NCBI GenBank assembly: GCA_028824125.1
Contig: JAPPES010000032.1
Location: 1 to 64,000 of the forward strand
DNA length: 64,000 nt
Direction of reading: 5' to 3'
Source: Candidatus Poribacteria bacterium
GTDB taxonomy: Bacteria; Poribacteria; WGA-4E; WGA-3G
Position numbers and translations under genes: made by a program. Below the pieces are notes generated by a model. It ran no database searches, was not told the origin of the DNA, and saw only the letters and a list, made by a program, of their open reading frames with translations. Shown piece by piece: positions 33,391 to 42,386 of the stretch; within the stretch, counting starts at the first letter, position 1; every line of letters starts with the position of its first letter.

Positions 33391-36012
33391 ATGCGAATTT
33401 TCATAACGTTATTGTTCATTTTCTGCCTGCTATCCGCAGCATTCAGTGACATCCAATTTCAAGAAGTATCCCATCAGGCGGGAATTACGCGTATAGGCGA
33501 GAGTTGGGGAAACGCGTGGGGAGATTTTGATGGTGACGGGTATTTGGATTTATGGGCAACCAACCATAAACACAAACCGAGCCTGTATCGTAACAATCGC
33601 GACGGGACATTCACAGACATTATTGACGAGGTATGGGATGCAAATCCGCATGCAGACACGCACGGTGTCGCATGGGCAGACTTTGACAATGATGGTGACC
33701 AAGATTTGATCGTTCTGTGTGGGAGTGGTGGTGGAACTAACCCAACAAACCCGAGACATGACAATCACTTCTATGTCAATGAAAATGGCATACTGGTTGA
33801 AAGTGCAGGTGAGTTCGGGATTGATTTTCCAAAATTGCGTGGCAGAGCACCGCTTTGGTTGGATTGGAATCGGGATGGTCGTCTTGATCTCCTTCTGACA
33901 GGAAGGGTCCGCCCCGATGGAGACGGTGGATTAGTAAAATCTTCTCTGTTTGAACAAACTCAAAACCGATTTGAAAATATGAATGATGCTGCGGGGTGCC
34001 AAATTGATAAAGATTCATCTTTGGCACAATTAACTGATTTGACCGGAGATAGTGTTATGGAGATTGTTGTTGATGGCAGTCCTTATCCACAAGTGGTATA
34101 TGATATATCATCATTCTCCTTTAGGGCACTAACAGAAACAATTAATTTCCCCAGAATATACAACGTCCAAGATACTGTTTTTGCCGATTTTAATGGAGAT
34201 TTATTACCAGACCTCTTCCTTGCGCGAGGCATATATCGCTCCTATATTGACACTAATACACCCAAACAGATAAAGATACAGATGCAAACAAATCGGGGAG
34301 AAAAAGGAGTGAGTTTTAAAACGGATGGAGATGTCCGTTTTGAAATCCATTCAGTTTGGACGACGCGAATTTGGCAGTTGTTTATCGGAAATGAGGGACA
34401 CACATTAAGAGAGTTTGGAGGCGAACATATTCCAACCGATCCAGTACGAAATGTGTCTTCTTTCATATTTGTATTATCTCCTGATGATCCAAGAATTGCT
34501 GGTTTGAAACCACGGCCTGAAGTGGAGAACTATGGAATTTACGTTGGCTATAATCCAGAACAGAAGATATGGACGCTGCTATACCATACAAATCCAACAA
34601 TAGACACCAATTGGACCGGATTAGAGGCGCGTATTGAATCAGAACATCCAATTTCAGAAATAGAACATATCAATTTTACACAGTTTGACTTGACAGCAGA
34701 TCCGCAATCAATGCTGTTAATTAATAAAACTAACAGGTTTGTGAAATCCGTTAATTTTTCTGAAGGACGCTCGGTCGCCGCGGGTGATTTTGACAACGAC
34801 ATGGACATTGACCTCTATCTTGTTCGTTCAAGTAGTGCTGGAAACCTGATAAATCGGCTCTATGAAAACCAAGGGAATGGTACTTTTATCCAGAACCCTA
34901 ATGCAGGTGGTGCCGAAGGCAGCATGGAGGGTAAAGGGCAGAGCGCTACAATGGCAGACTACGATCAAGATGGATATCTTGATTTGTTTGTCACTAATGG
35001 TCGAGGAGGATATCCTTTTAATAATGGTCCCGATCAGCTTTTCCGTAATATCGGGAGTGGTAACAACTGGCTGCAAATTGACTTGGAAGGCACTGTCTCT
35101 AATCGAGACGGTATCGGAGCACGACTGTTTGCCACGACTCCTGATGGCAAAACCCAATTGCGCGAAAACGGTGGCGGAATCCGTTGGTCCCAGCAAGACC
35201 AAAAACGGATTCATTTTGGACTCGGACAAAATGATAAAGTGAGTGAACTGGCAATCTATTGGCCCAGCGGAATACTCCAAAAGTTAACTGACATAAAAGT
35301 TAATCAAGTGTTGCACGTCGTTGAGAAAGGGGTTCAAACGCAGCTTCCAGGCGATGTTAATCGAGATGGACAAGTAGATATACTCGACCTTCTTGTCGTT
35401 ATATCTCACTTTGGAGAGGATCCTACCTCAAACGAGCGAATTGATGCTAACAAAGATGGAGAGGTAAACCTTGATGATGTGACTTGGATTGTCCAGATAA
35501 TAGAGGGTAACCAGAACAACGCCGCCGCGCCGTCACAGAAAGATCAAAGTGTCGTAATTTCAAGCACAATGTTAAATCGTTTCCCCTCGCTGACAGAAAA
35601 CGATATTGAGCTTCTCTATTCTTTTTATCTAAAAATTGAAGAAATACAGGACGACTCCACACAAATAGAATTGGTGAAACAATTTTTAAGACGTCTCTTG
35701 ATGCCGGTCAATGGTCCCATGAAAACACAACTCCATGCGAATTACCCTAATCCTTTTAATCCTGAGACGTGGATTCCTTACCAACTTGCGGAGGACGCTG
35801 AAATTACTATACGCATCTATGACACCTCAGGTAAGATTGTCCGGACGCTTTTTTCTGGACATCAGGCATCAGGGTATTATATCAGTCGAAGTAAAGCTGC
35901 ATATTGGGATGGTCAGAACGAATTCGGTGAAGCTGTGGCGAGTGGTGTCTATATCTACGAACTGGTGACACCAAAATCTAAATTAACAAAACGACTTGTA
36001 GTCCTAAAATAA
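33391..36012 (+). CDS. Secreted FG-GAP/VCBS and ASPIC/UnbV protein with dockerin motifs and C-terminal sorting domain
   Basis: From ATG 33391 (AAGGAG upstream) an 873-residue exported protein (signal MRIFITLLFIFCLLSAAFS). Calcium-binding FG-GAP-type repeats are seen as GDFDGDGYLDLWATN, ADFDNDGDQDLIVL, LDWNRDGRLDLLLT, GDFDNDMDIDLYLV and ADYDQDGYLDLFVTN. An ASPIC/UnbV region follows (NNWLQIDLEGTVSNRDGIGARL... FGLGQNDKVSELAIYWPSG). Then come dockerin-like loops (GDVNRDGQVDILDLLVV, DANKDGEVNLDDV, about residues 650-700) and the same NYPNPFNPETWIPYQL tail as in the sulfatase (from about 783). Probably a cell-surface adhesion or glycan-interaction protein. Confidence 0.9.
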   Translation: MRIFITLLFIFCLLSAAFSDIQFQEVSHQAGITRIGESWGNAWGDFDGDGYLDLWATNHKHKPSLYRNNRDGTFTDIIDEVWDANPHADTHGVAWADFDNDGDQDLIVLCGSGGGTNPTNPRHDNHFYVNENGILVESAGEFGIDFPKLRGRAPLWLDWNRDGRLDLLLTGRVRPDGDGGLVKSSLFEQTQNRFENMNDAAGCQIDKDSSLAQLTDLTGDSVMEIVVDGSPYPQVVYDISSFSFRALTETINFPRIYNVQDTVFADFNGDLLPDLFLARGIYRSYIDTNTPKQIKIQMQTNRGEKGVSFKTDGDVRFEIHSVWTTRIWQLFIGNEGHTLREFGGEHIPTDPVRNVSSFIFVLSPDDPRIAGLKPRPEVENYGIYVGYNPEQKIWTLLYHTNPTIDTNWTGLEARIESEHPISEIEHINFTQFDLTADPQSMLLINKTNRFVKSVNFSEGRSVAAGDFDNDMDIDLYLVRSSSAGNLINRLYENQGNGTFIQNPNAGGAEGSMEGKGQSATMADYDQDGYLDLFVTNGRGGYPFNNGPDQLFRNIGSGNNWLQIDLEGTVSNRDGIGARLFATTPDGKTQLRENGGGIRWSQQDQKRIHFGLGQNDKVSELAIYWPSGILQKLTDIKVNQVLHVVEKGVQTQLPGDVNRDGQVDILDLLVVISHFGEDPTSNERIDANKDGEVNLDDVTWIVQIIEGNQNNAAAPSQKDQSVVISSTMLNRFPSLTENDIELLYSFYLKIEEIQDDSTQIELVKQFLRRLLMPVNGPMKTQLHANYPNPFNPETWIPYQLAEDAEITIRIYDTSGKIVRTLFSGHQASGYYISRSKAAYWDGQNEFGEAVASGVYIYELVTPKSKLTKRLVVLK

Positions 36013-36023
36013 AAGGCAAGAAT

Positions 36024-37019
36024 ATGAAAAAAACCTCATTGGTTACTGGTGGAGCAGGTTTTATGGGTGCCCACGTTGTCAATGAATTGCTCCACGACAT
36101 TGACCATACAGTTGTTGTACTTGATGACATAAGTGGTGGATTTCGTGAAAATGTAAACCCCAAAGCAACATTCATTGAAGGAAGTATACTTGATGTGCCA
36201 CTCATAAACCGACTCTGTGAACAGTATAAATTTAATTATATCTACCATCTCGCGGCGTATGCAGCAGAAGGATTAAGCCACTTCATCAAACGATTTAACT
36301 ATCAAAATAACCTTATCGGTAGCGTTAACTTGATAAATGCCGCTGTGAACTATAATGTTGAACGTTTTGTATTTACCTCTTCCATTGCTGTTTACGGTGA
36401 AAACCAACTTCCAATGCACGAAGGACTCATACCGATGCCTGAAGACTCCTACGGTATCGCCAAATATGCTGTGGAACAAGAACTTGTTGTTTCTAAACGC
36501 CTCTTTGACTTGGATTATACCATTTTTCGACCACATAATGTTTACGGAGAACTTCAGAATATTAGTGATAAATATAGAAATGTTATCGGCATCTTCATGA
36601 ATAAAATTATGCAGGATGAACCTTTAATCATATTTGGCGATGGAGAACAGACACGCGCGTTTACACATATTGCAGATGTCGCGCCGCATATCGCGCGCTG
36701 CGTAGATATACCGGAAACCTCATGTGAAGTTTTCAATGTCGGTTCGGATAAACATGTTTCTGTCAATGAATTAGCACATCTCGTCATGACAGCCATGGAA
36801 AAGGAAGTGCCTATAAAATATCTTAGAGAGAGGGAAGAGGTGAAACATGCCTATTGCACGCATGAAAAATTCCACAAGGTTTTCGGGGAGTCGTCACAGG
36901 TTTCACTTCCAGAAGGTTTAGGGAGAATGGCAGCATGGGCAAAATCTGTCGGTCCACGGGATTCTACCTTATTTAAGGACATTGAAATTCGCAAAAATCT
37001 GCCTGAAGGTTGGAAATAA
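36024..37019 (+). CDS. NAD-dependent epimerase/dehydratase (nucleotide-sugar, GalE-like)
   Basis: An extended SDR of 331 aa: TGGAGFMGAHVVNELL cofactor motif at the N-terminus, HLAAYAAEG, the active-site FTSSIAVYG and DSYGIAKYAVEQ (Tyr-x3-Lys), then FRPHNVYGE and GDGEQTRAFTHIADV. It would alter a nucleotide sugar used in glycan assembly; which one is not certain. It starts 11 bases after the UnbV-type gene and is followed 25 bases later by the MurJ-like flippase. Confidence 0.92.
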   Translation: MKKTSLVTGGAGFMGAHVVNELLHDIDHTVVVLDDISGGFRENVNPKATFIEGSILDVPLINRLCEQYKFNYIYHLAAYAAEGLSHFIKRFNYQNNLIGSVNLINAAVNYNVERFVFTSSIAVYGENQLPMHEGLIPMPEDSYGIAKYAVEQELVVSKRLFDLDYTIFRPHNVYGELQNISDKYRNVIGIFMNKIMQDEPLIIFGDGEQTRAFTHIADVAPHIARCVDIPETSCEVFNVGSDKHVSVNELAHLVMTAMEKEVPIKYLREREEVKHAYCTHEKFHKVFGESSQVSLPEGLGRMAAWAKSVGPRDSTLFKDIEIRKNLPEGWK

Positions 37020-37044
37020 TCTTCGCCTCTGACTTGAAATTGCC

Positions 37045-38361
37045 ATGGTGAAAAAATTCCTACGGCACAACACCTTTTGGGTAATGGTGATTACCTCCGC
37101 TGGAATGGGATTGAGTCTCCTCGTCCGTGCCATCTTGATTCCTAAACGGTTCGATATCGGCATAACCTCAGACGCACTCATTACCGCATTAAAAGTTGTC
37201 CTGTTAGCCGATACAGTGGTACGAGAAGGTGCTAAGTTTAGTCTTGTTCCGCTTTTTATCACATGTGAAAAGGAGATGACAAAAACAGAATACCAGCGTT
37301 TTACCAATAGTCTCCTCAATTTTTTGCTCTGTGTAGGTTTAGGGGTTTTTATCTTAATTGAACTTTGCGCCCCTTGGATTGTGAGAGCATTATCGTCAAC
37401 TATTGATGTGCAAAAGACGACGGTCCTGTTGCGGTTATGTGCCCCATTGATTATCTTTGGATGCGGCAGCACAGTGCTCGGGGCGTTGCTGAACAGTCGG
37501 CAACATTTTAAAACAGTTGCCCTCCGAAACGCACTACCCCCTGCTGCCGCCGCGGTTGTTTTTCTATTGCTATGGAACACAGAGAACTTGGAAAACTGGA
37601 TTGCAGTCGCATACACGGGGGGTTTTATCTTATACTTTGGATGGTTATGTATCGGAATGTCCCGAACAGGATATCAGTTTCGGTTTGAAGGAATCTCTTT
37701 AGATACGCTGCGTTCTTTGAAAAACACGGTTACTTTGCCAACACTCGGTTTTACTATCCGGCAAGTTACGAATCGTTTGTTGGTTGAAGTATCCCTTGTC
37801 TCACAACTTGGAAATGGGGCAGTTACACTCTATGAATGCGCTTTTAGGATTTTCTCTGCATTACAGACACTCATCGGGATTAGTATTGCTACGACAGGTT
37901 TGCCCGAAATGTCTACTCAAGATGTGGAAGATAATCAATTTAAATTGAGACGCACACTTAAGCGAAACATAGCAATAGCATTTTGCATCGCACTTCCGGT
38001 GACATTGCTACTTCTTTTGAGCCATACAAAAATAGTCTCGCTTTTGTATACGGGAAATAAATTTGATCAGACATCAATTCAACAGATAGCCAAAGTGCTC
38101 TTCTGGCTCAGCACAGGTTTGGTATTTTCTTGTTTAATACCGGTACTAAATGCTGGACTCTATGCTCAAAAAGCATATCGTCTCATTTTTAGAAACATGG
38201 TAACAATGGCAGTTTTGAATTTTGCTTTGGCTTATGGATTTGTCAAAGCATGGGGGCTTCTTGGTATTGCTTTAGCCGTTTCGGTCACTGCAGTTCTTGC
38301 TGTTGTAAATTTGACATATTTACTTCGAAAAACCAGAATTGTCTTGCTACAACGAGATTAA
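37045..38361 (+). CDS. MurJ/MviN-like lipid-linked glycan flippase
   Basis: A 438-residue membrane protein with about 12-14 hydrophobic segments. The N-terminal GMGLSLLVRAILIPKRFDIGITSDAL and LRLCAPLIIFGCGSTVLGALLNSRQHF are reminiscent of MurJ-type (MOP superfamily) flippases. Within a glycan locus it is more likely to export polysaccharide repeat units than lipid II. It is followed by a 0.7-kb repeat cluster, so transcription may end here. Confidence 0.8.
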   Translation: MVKKFLRHNTFWVMVITSAGMGLSLLVRAILIPKRFDIGITSDALITALKVVLLADTVVREGAKFSLVPLFITCEKEMTKTEYQRFTNSLLNFLLCVGLGVFILIELCAPWIVRALSSTIDVQKTTVLLRLCAPLIIFGCGSTVLGALLNSRQHFKTVALRNALPPAAAAVVFLLLWNTENLENWIAVAYTGGFILYFGWLCIGMSRTGYQFRFEGISLDTLRSLKNTVTLPTLGFTIRQVTNRLLVEVSLVSQLGNGAVTLYECAFRIFSALQTLIGISIATTGLPEMSTQDVEDNQFKLRRTLKRNIAIAFCIALPVTLLLLLSHTKIVSLLYTGNKFDQTSIQQIAKVLFWLSTGLVFSCLIPVLNAGLYAQKAYRLIFRNMVTMAVLNFALAYGFVKAWGLLGIALAVSVTAVLAVVNLTYLLRKTRIVLLQRD

Positions 38362-39074
38362 AGCATGATTTTATATCTAATTAACGTGAGCCGTCTCGCT
38401 AAGTGTGCGGTTAGGAAACCGCACTATAAATGTCAATTTAAGAAAAATCTATGTTATTGTGAACATCTCTAAAGACGCATGATTATGGAGATTAGCCCTC
38501 TTTAGTCCCGTATGAAGATTAAAAAATAAATTGGGTAATTTAGCGAGGTTAGGAAACCTCGCCCCCTTACCGAAATATTTATTTAATCTTCATTAGGGAC
38601 GATATGTTTATAGAAAAACGAAATAAACGCCCTCTTTAGTCCCGTAGGGACGATATGTGGATACCAATGCAAGTCCATACACATTGCGTCCCTACGGGAC
38701 TAAAGAGGTGAGTTGAACATAATTCTATACACATATCGTCCCTACGGGACTGAAGAAGGTTCCCATGTTTAGAAAATCCTTAAATTGACGCATAAGGTGC
38801 GGTTAGGAAACCGCACCCGCTAAATCATGCAGAATACCATACGGGGAATGCCTAAAGACGAATGCGCCAAATCAACGGTATGAATGCCATTGGCAGAATG
38901 CGCGTGTGGCATTCTGCATGATTCCCCGTATGGTATTCGCCATGATTCATACCGTTGATTTGGCGTATTCTGCCAAGCGCATTTAGCGTTGATTCACCGT
39001 CGGGAAAAGATAAATCCCGTTAATTTGGTATTAGTTGACTTGAACCTAAATGATTGCAAAATGCAGGCGAATTT
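38362..39074. repeat. Repeat cluster with nested mobile element between flippase and sulfotransferase genes
   Basis: No gene. A composite repeat with inverted ends (GTCAATTTAAG at 38432, CTTAAATTGAC at 38779-38789) carries several TTTAGTCCCGTAGGGACG units. One of these, at 38501-38601, is split by the 81-bp insert described separately. Hairpins GTGCGGTT-AGGA-AACCGCAC flank the composite at about 38404 and 38797. REP copies of the CATACCGTTGATTTGGCG type, in both orientations, fill 38826-38994. Confidence 0.75.
38513..38593. mobile_element. 81-bp MITE-like element with TA target duplication
   Basis: The host repeat TTTAGTCCCGTA|GGGACG is interrupted exactly after TA. The insert begins TGAAGATTAAA and ends TTTAATCTTCAT, and TA is repeated at the other side (38511-38512 and 38594-38595). 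Inside is the hairpin GCGAGGTT-AGGA-AACCTCGC. Uninterrupted host copies are in the same cluster (for example 38641). Single arms of the family occur at 270-311 and 3107-3133. It encodes nothing, so it must be moved by a transposase elsewhere. Confidence 0.8.
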
Positions 39075-40055
39075 ATGAGCATTCCTACAAAAAAAGTCAG
39101 CGATTACCGTTATCTAATTGTAGGTGGGACAACTAAGGCAGCGACTACGTCCTTGTTTGCATATCTTGCAGACCACCCCACAATTTGCGGAGCTACATAT
39201 AAAGAAACACGATTTTTTCTCCACAGTGATTACCCGTTACCCTCAAAATATCGATACAGTGGAGATTTAGAAGAATACAATCTTTTGTTTCCGCTTTGTG
39301 ATGAAGATCAAGTACGCCTCGATTCAACACCGGATTATCTGTATTGCGGACATGCGCTTGAACGAATTGCGAAATTTTTACCGCATGCCAAGTTAGCCTT
39401 CAGTCTTCGCGAACCAATTTCACGGTTAATCTCGTGGTATCGGTTCGCGAAACAAATCGGAAAATTGCCGCAAGACCTCAGTTTTGATGCTTATGTGAAA
39501 AAACTTTTTGATATAGAAGAACAGTTTCAAATGGACAGCACGCCTACAGATGAAAAACCTATTCATGAACAGTACATGCAAGCACTTAGGCAAGGGTGTT
39601 ATGCTATCTACCTGAAGGATTATTTTAAAGAATTCGGGGCAAATCGTCCCTATATCTTCTTTTATGAAGACCTTGCTGCATACCCTTCAAAAGTTCTTAC
39701 GAACTTATGCAGCTTCGTTGGTATAGATGCTAAATTCTACGAAGACTACGCGTTTAAAGTCACAAACCGTACAGAAACGATGAAAAATACTGATTTTCAT
39801 AAAAAGTATAGAGATGTCCGATTTCGTATACGTCAGTGGACTCATAATAAACCAATAATTCACAACCCGTTAAGATTATTGAGACGCACAATTGAACCAC
39901 TCTATCTTCGATTAAACACACGTCCTACCGAGAACGTCCACATGTCAGAAGGGACGCGAAACCAATTGATAAATTACTACAAGGGCGATGTTAATGACCT
40001 TGCAGAATTAATCGACAAAGTGCCGCCTTGGGAACCGTTTTCTTCGGTGTCGTAA
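39075..40055 (+). CDS. Sulfotransferase (PAPS-dependent) 1
   Basis: A 326-residue cytoplasmic enzyme that would transfer sulfate from PAPS to a carbohydrate hydroxyl. The PAPS 5'-phosphosulfate loop is GGTTKAATTSLFAYLADHP near the N-terminus, followed by KETRFF. The 3'-phosphate-binding segment is LAFSLREPISRLISWYRFA. Later motifs include IYLKDYFKEFGANRPYIFFYEDL. ATG 39075 is chosen because the family N-terminus starts there; the frame opens at TTG 39054. First of four sulfotransferases in the locus. Confidence 0.9.
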   Translation: MSIPTKKVSDYRYLIVGGTTKAATTSLFAYLADHPTICGATYKETRFFLHSDYPLPSKYRYSGDLEEYNLLFPLCDEDQVRLDSTPDYLYCGHALERIAKFLPHAKLAFSLREPISRLISWYRFAKQIGKLPQDLSFDAYVKKLFDIEEQFQMDSTPTDEKPIHEQYMQALRQGCYAIYLKDYFKEFGANRPYIFFYEDLAAYPSKVLTNLCSFVGIDAKFYEDYAFKVTNRTETMKNTDFHKKYRDVRFRIRQWTHNKPIIHNPLRLLRRTIEPLYLRLNTRPTENVHMSEGTRNQLINYYKGDVNDLAELIDKVPPWEPFSSVS

Positions 40056-40093
40056 GATAAGTCATCCTGTTTTTCTGTTCGAGGAGATTCGTT

Positions 40094-40999
40094 TTGGCTA
40101 ACAAGTTAATTCAACTCATGATTGTGGGAACACAGAAGTCAGGTACGTCTTCGTTGCTGCGTTACTTAGCACAACATCCCGATATCTATACACACCTACA
40201 ACCTGAAATGACTTTTTTCCTCCAAGACCATGAGTATATACGCGGGTACGAATCAGCATTCGCAAAATACTTCCCTCAGTGCCCGGAAGACAGAAAACTT
40301 ATTGCCAAAAATGTGATGGTGATGCACTCACCGGAAATTATGCAACGAATTTATCAACACAATCCAGAGATACATCTCGTTGTCCTCCTGCGAGAACCAG
40401 TAGCACGAGCGTATTCTGCTTATTGGTGGGCAAGACGCAGAGGGTGGGAAAACATCAAAACATTTGAAGAAGCACTCACTGCTGAGGAAGCACGTCTAAA
40501 GGAAGATTGGTTTAAATGGCGACAGTGTGGTTATCTCAATAATAGCACTTACTATCCACACATCAAAAGTTTAATTAGCCAATTTGGAGAAAGCCACGTG
40601 CATTGCATTTTGACCGATGAATTAAAAGAAAATCCCCAGTCTGTTTGTCAACGGCTTTTTAAACTTCTTGATATCCAATCCGATTTTGAGCCTTTAGCAG
40701 AAGAACGACACAACCAAGCAGCAATGCCTCGGTCTGAAAAGTTTAGTTTTCTGTTTACACAATTTCTATCATCTCACAATCCACTAAAACGTGCGCTTCG
40801 AAAACTTGTGCCAGATGCTGCTGCTTACAAATTGAGAAAAACAATCCTAAACTGGAACGATAAGCCTTTCACACCGCCACCAATGAACCCGAAGACACGC
40901 GAACAATTGGAAGACTATTTTAAACCTTTTAATCAACAATTATCAGAATTATTAGGACAAGATTTAACACATTGGGATACTCACAATGTCCCAATTTAG
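40094..40999 (+). CDS. Sulfotransferase (PAPS-dependent) 2
   Basis: A 301-residue sulfotransferase: MIVGTQKSGTSSLLRYLAQHPDIY is the PAPS loop, LVVLLREPVARAYSAYWWARRRGWE the 3'-phosphate site, and YYPHIKSLISQFGESHVHCILTDEL a conserved later segment. It starts with TTG, supported by GAGGAG seven bases upstream. It is similar in layout to the preceding gene but clearly diverged, so it probably acts on a different acceptor position. Confidence 0.9.
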   Translation: MANKLIQLMIVGTQKSGTSSLLRYLAQHPDIYTHLQPEMTFFLQDHEYIRGYESAFAKYFPQCPEDRKLIAKNVMVMHSPEIMQRIYQHNPEIHLVVLLREPVARAYSAYWWARRRGWENIKTFEEALTAEEARLKEDWFKWRQCGYLNNSTYYPHIKSLISQFGESHVHCILTDELKENPQSVCQRLFKLLDIQSDFEPLAEERHNQAAMPRSEKFSFLFTQFLSSHNPLKRALRKLVPDAAAYKLRKTILNWNDKPFTPPPMNPKTREQLEDYFKPFNQQLSELLGQDLTHWDTHNVPI

Positions 41000-41036
41000 A
41001 GTTCAAAACTGATCTCATCCGGTTTGTGTCTGCAAA

Positions 41037-42386
41037 ATGTTAATAATCTATTTTCTTACAGGATACGTCGCTTTTGAAGAGTTTGTACTGAAATTTCTAC
41101 CTGTCAGTGATGCTGTTTATTCCTACCTAAGATTCTTAGGAGAACTACTTATCTATACAGCATTTGCCAAACTTGTAATCCACAAACTCTACAAAGGAAT
41201 ACCTTTCGTCAAAACAGCAATAGATATCCCCGTTATTGGGTTTTATATTGTGGTCTTTGTTTCAATGGTGCTAAACCGTTCACCTTTGATTGGAAGTGCT
41301 TATAATATCCGTCCATTCGCGCGATATATTGTTCTCTTTTATCTTATTGCTAATTCCCCTCTGTCTGAAAAACGTATTGCGACCCTTCTCAGGATAATTT
41401 TGTTCGTTGGGATAGCGCAACTCTTTATAGGTATGATTCAATGGGCTGGCGGTCGCAGTGCTTTTGACTTCTTCCTCCCGCGTGCATCAACGCTTGAAGT
41501 GGGTGGGTTCACAAAAGAGTACAGATTGCTTGAACTCGGTAGAGAAATTGGAAGCATTTACGGCACTTTAGGGGACACGGTTATTTATGGCGTATTTATG
41601 ATTCTTGTACTTGTAATTTTTCTTTCACGTGTAAAGCGGTTAGAGTATCTAAACCTACTCGGTATAGCCGTCCTATTAATGTTCATTGCGCGTTCTTACT
41701 CGCGCGCTGCTACTTTTTCCGCAATTCTTGCTTGTGCTGCATGGTACTTTTTTCAGTACGGTTGGAAAAAAACGCTCCGCTTATCGTTAGCGATTCTACT
41801 CGTTTTCGGAATTGTTTTAGCGATAGTGAACCCATTTGGCTTAGATTACGTTAATCCGCGCAAGGCAAAAGTTGGTTTGGTAGGGAATCTAACAGGTGTA
41901 TTTTCTGGTTCTTATGTCCGTGTTGCGCAAAAACAGAGACTCGGTGCTTTAATTGGAAATGTGCCCACAGTACTTGCGAGCAAACCGATTTTAGGATACG
42001 GTGCAGATCAGAACAGCACAATTGAAAAACTGAATATGAGTAAACGTTCATTTCTTTTGAAAGTCCTGAGTAAGAAAGGATTTAAGGATGTGTATTGGGT
42101 TGCGATTCTCTGTTTTTACGGTCTGTTAGGGTTAGGTTTATTCGGTTTAATATTTCTCCGTCTTTTTATGGCAGCGTTAAGTCTTTACAAGCGTGCAGTT
42201 AGTAAATATACAAAGGAGATCGCAATGGTTATGCTTTGTCTCATTACAGTTACCGTGTTTCTGCTTTTTTTCAATCGAACACTCGAATTTCGGGGCTACG
42301 GGTTCTACTTTTGGCTATGTGCAGGGCTAATGTTTGCAAGCGATGCTTCCCTTAAAACCTATAAACCGCTCAGGATTACTTTATGA
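41037..42386 (+). CDS. O-antigen ligase/polymerase-like membrane protein (Wzy/WaaL type)
   Basis: A 449-residue integral membrane protein with about 10-12 hydrophobic segments and a large loop near residues 140-180. It has the O-antigen-ligase style patterns GTLGDTVIYGVFMILVLV, RSYSRAATFSAILACAAWYFF and the glycan-binding ILGYGADQNS. It would polymerise or transfer lipid-linked repeat units in the periplasm. It overlaps the next gene by four bases (ATGA), so the two are translationally coupled. No obvious ribosome site before the ATG. Confidence 0.8.
   Translation: MLIIYFLTGYVAFEEFVLKFLPVSDAVYSYLRFLGELLIYTAFAKLVIHKLYKGIPFVKTAIDIPVIGFYIVVFVSMVLNRSPLIGSAYNIRPFARYIVLFYLIANSPLSEKRIATLLRIILFVGIAQLFIGMIQWAGGRSAFDFFLPRASTLEVGGFTKEYRLLELGREIGSIYGTLGDTVIYGVFMILVLVIFLSRVKRLEYLNLLGIAVLLMFIARSYSRAATFSAILACAAWYFFQYGWKKTLRLSLAILLVFGIVLAIVNPFGLDYVNPRKAKVGLVGNLTGVFSGSYVRVAQKQRLGALIGNVPTVLASKPILGYGADQNSTIEKLNMSKRSFLLKVLSKKGFKDVYWVAILCFYGLLGLGLFGLIFLRLFMAALSLYKRAVSKYTKEIAMVMLCLITVTVFLLFFNRTLEFRGYGFYFWLCAGLMFASDASLKTYKPLRITL

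Noticed and set aside
38362-39074. CRISPR array suspected from many repeated palindromes
   Set aside because: Repeats are of different types, in both orientations and without regular spacers of equal length; no cas genes are nearby.
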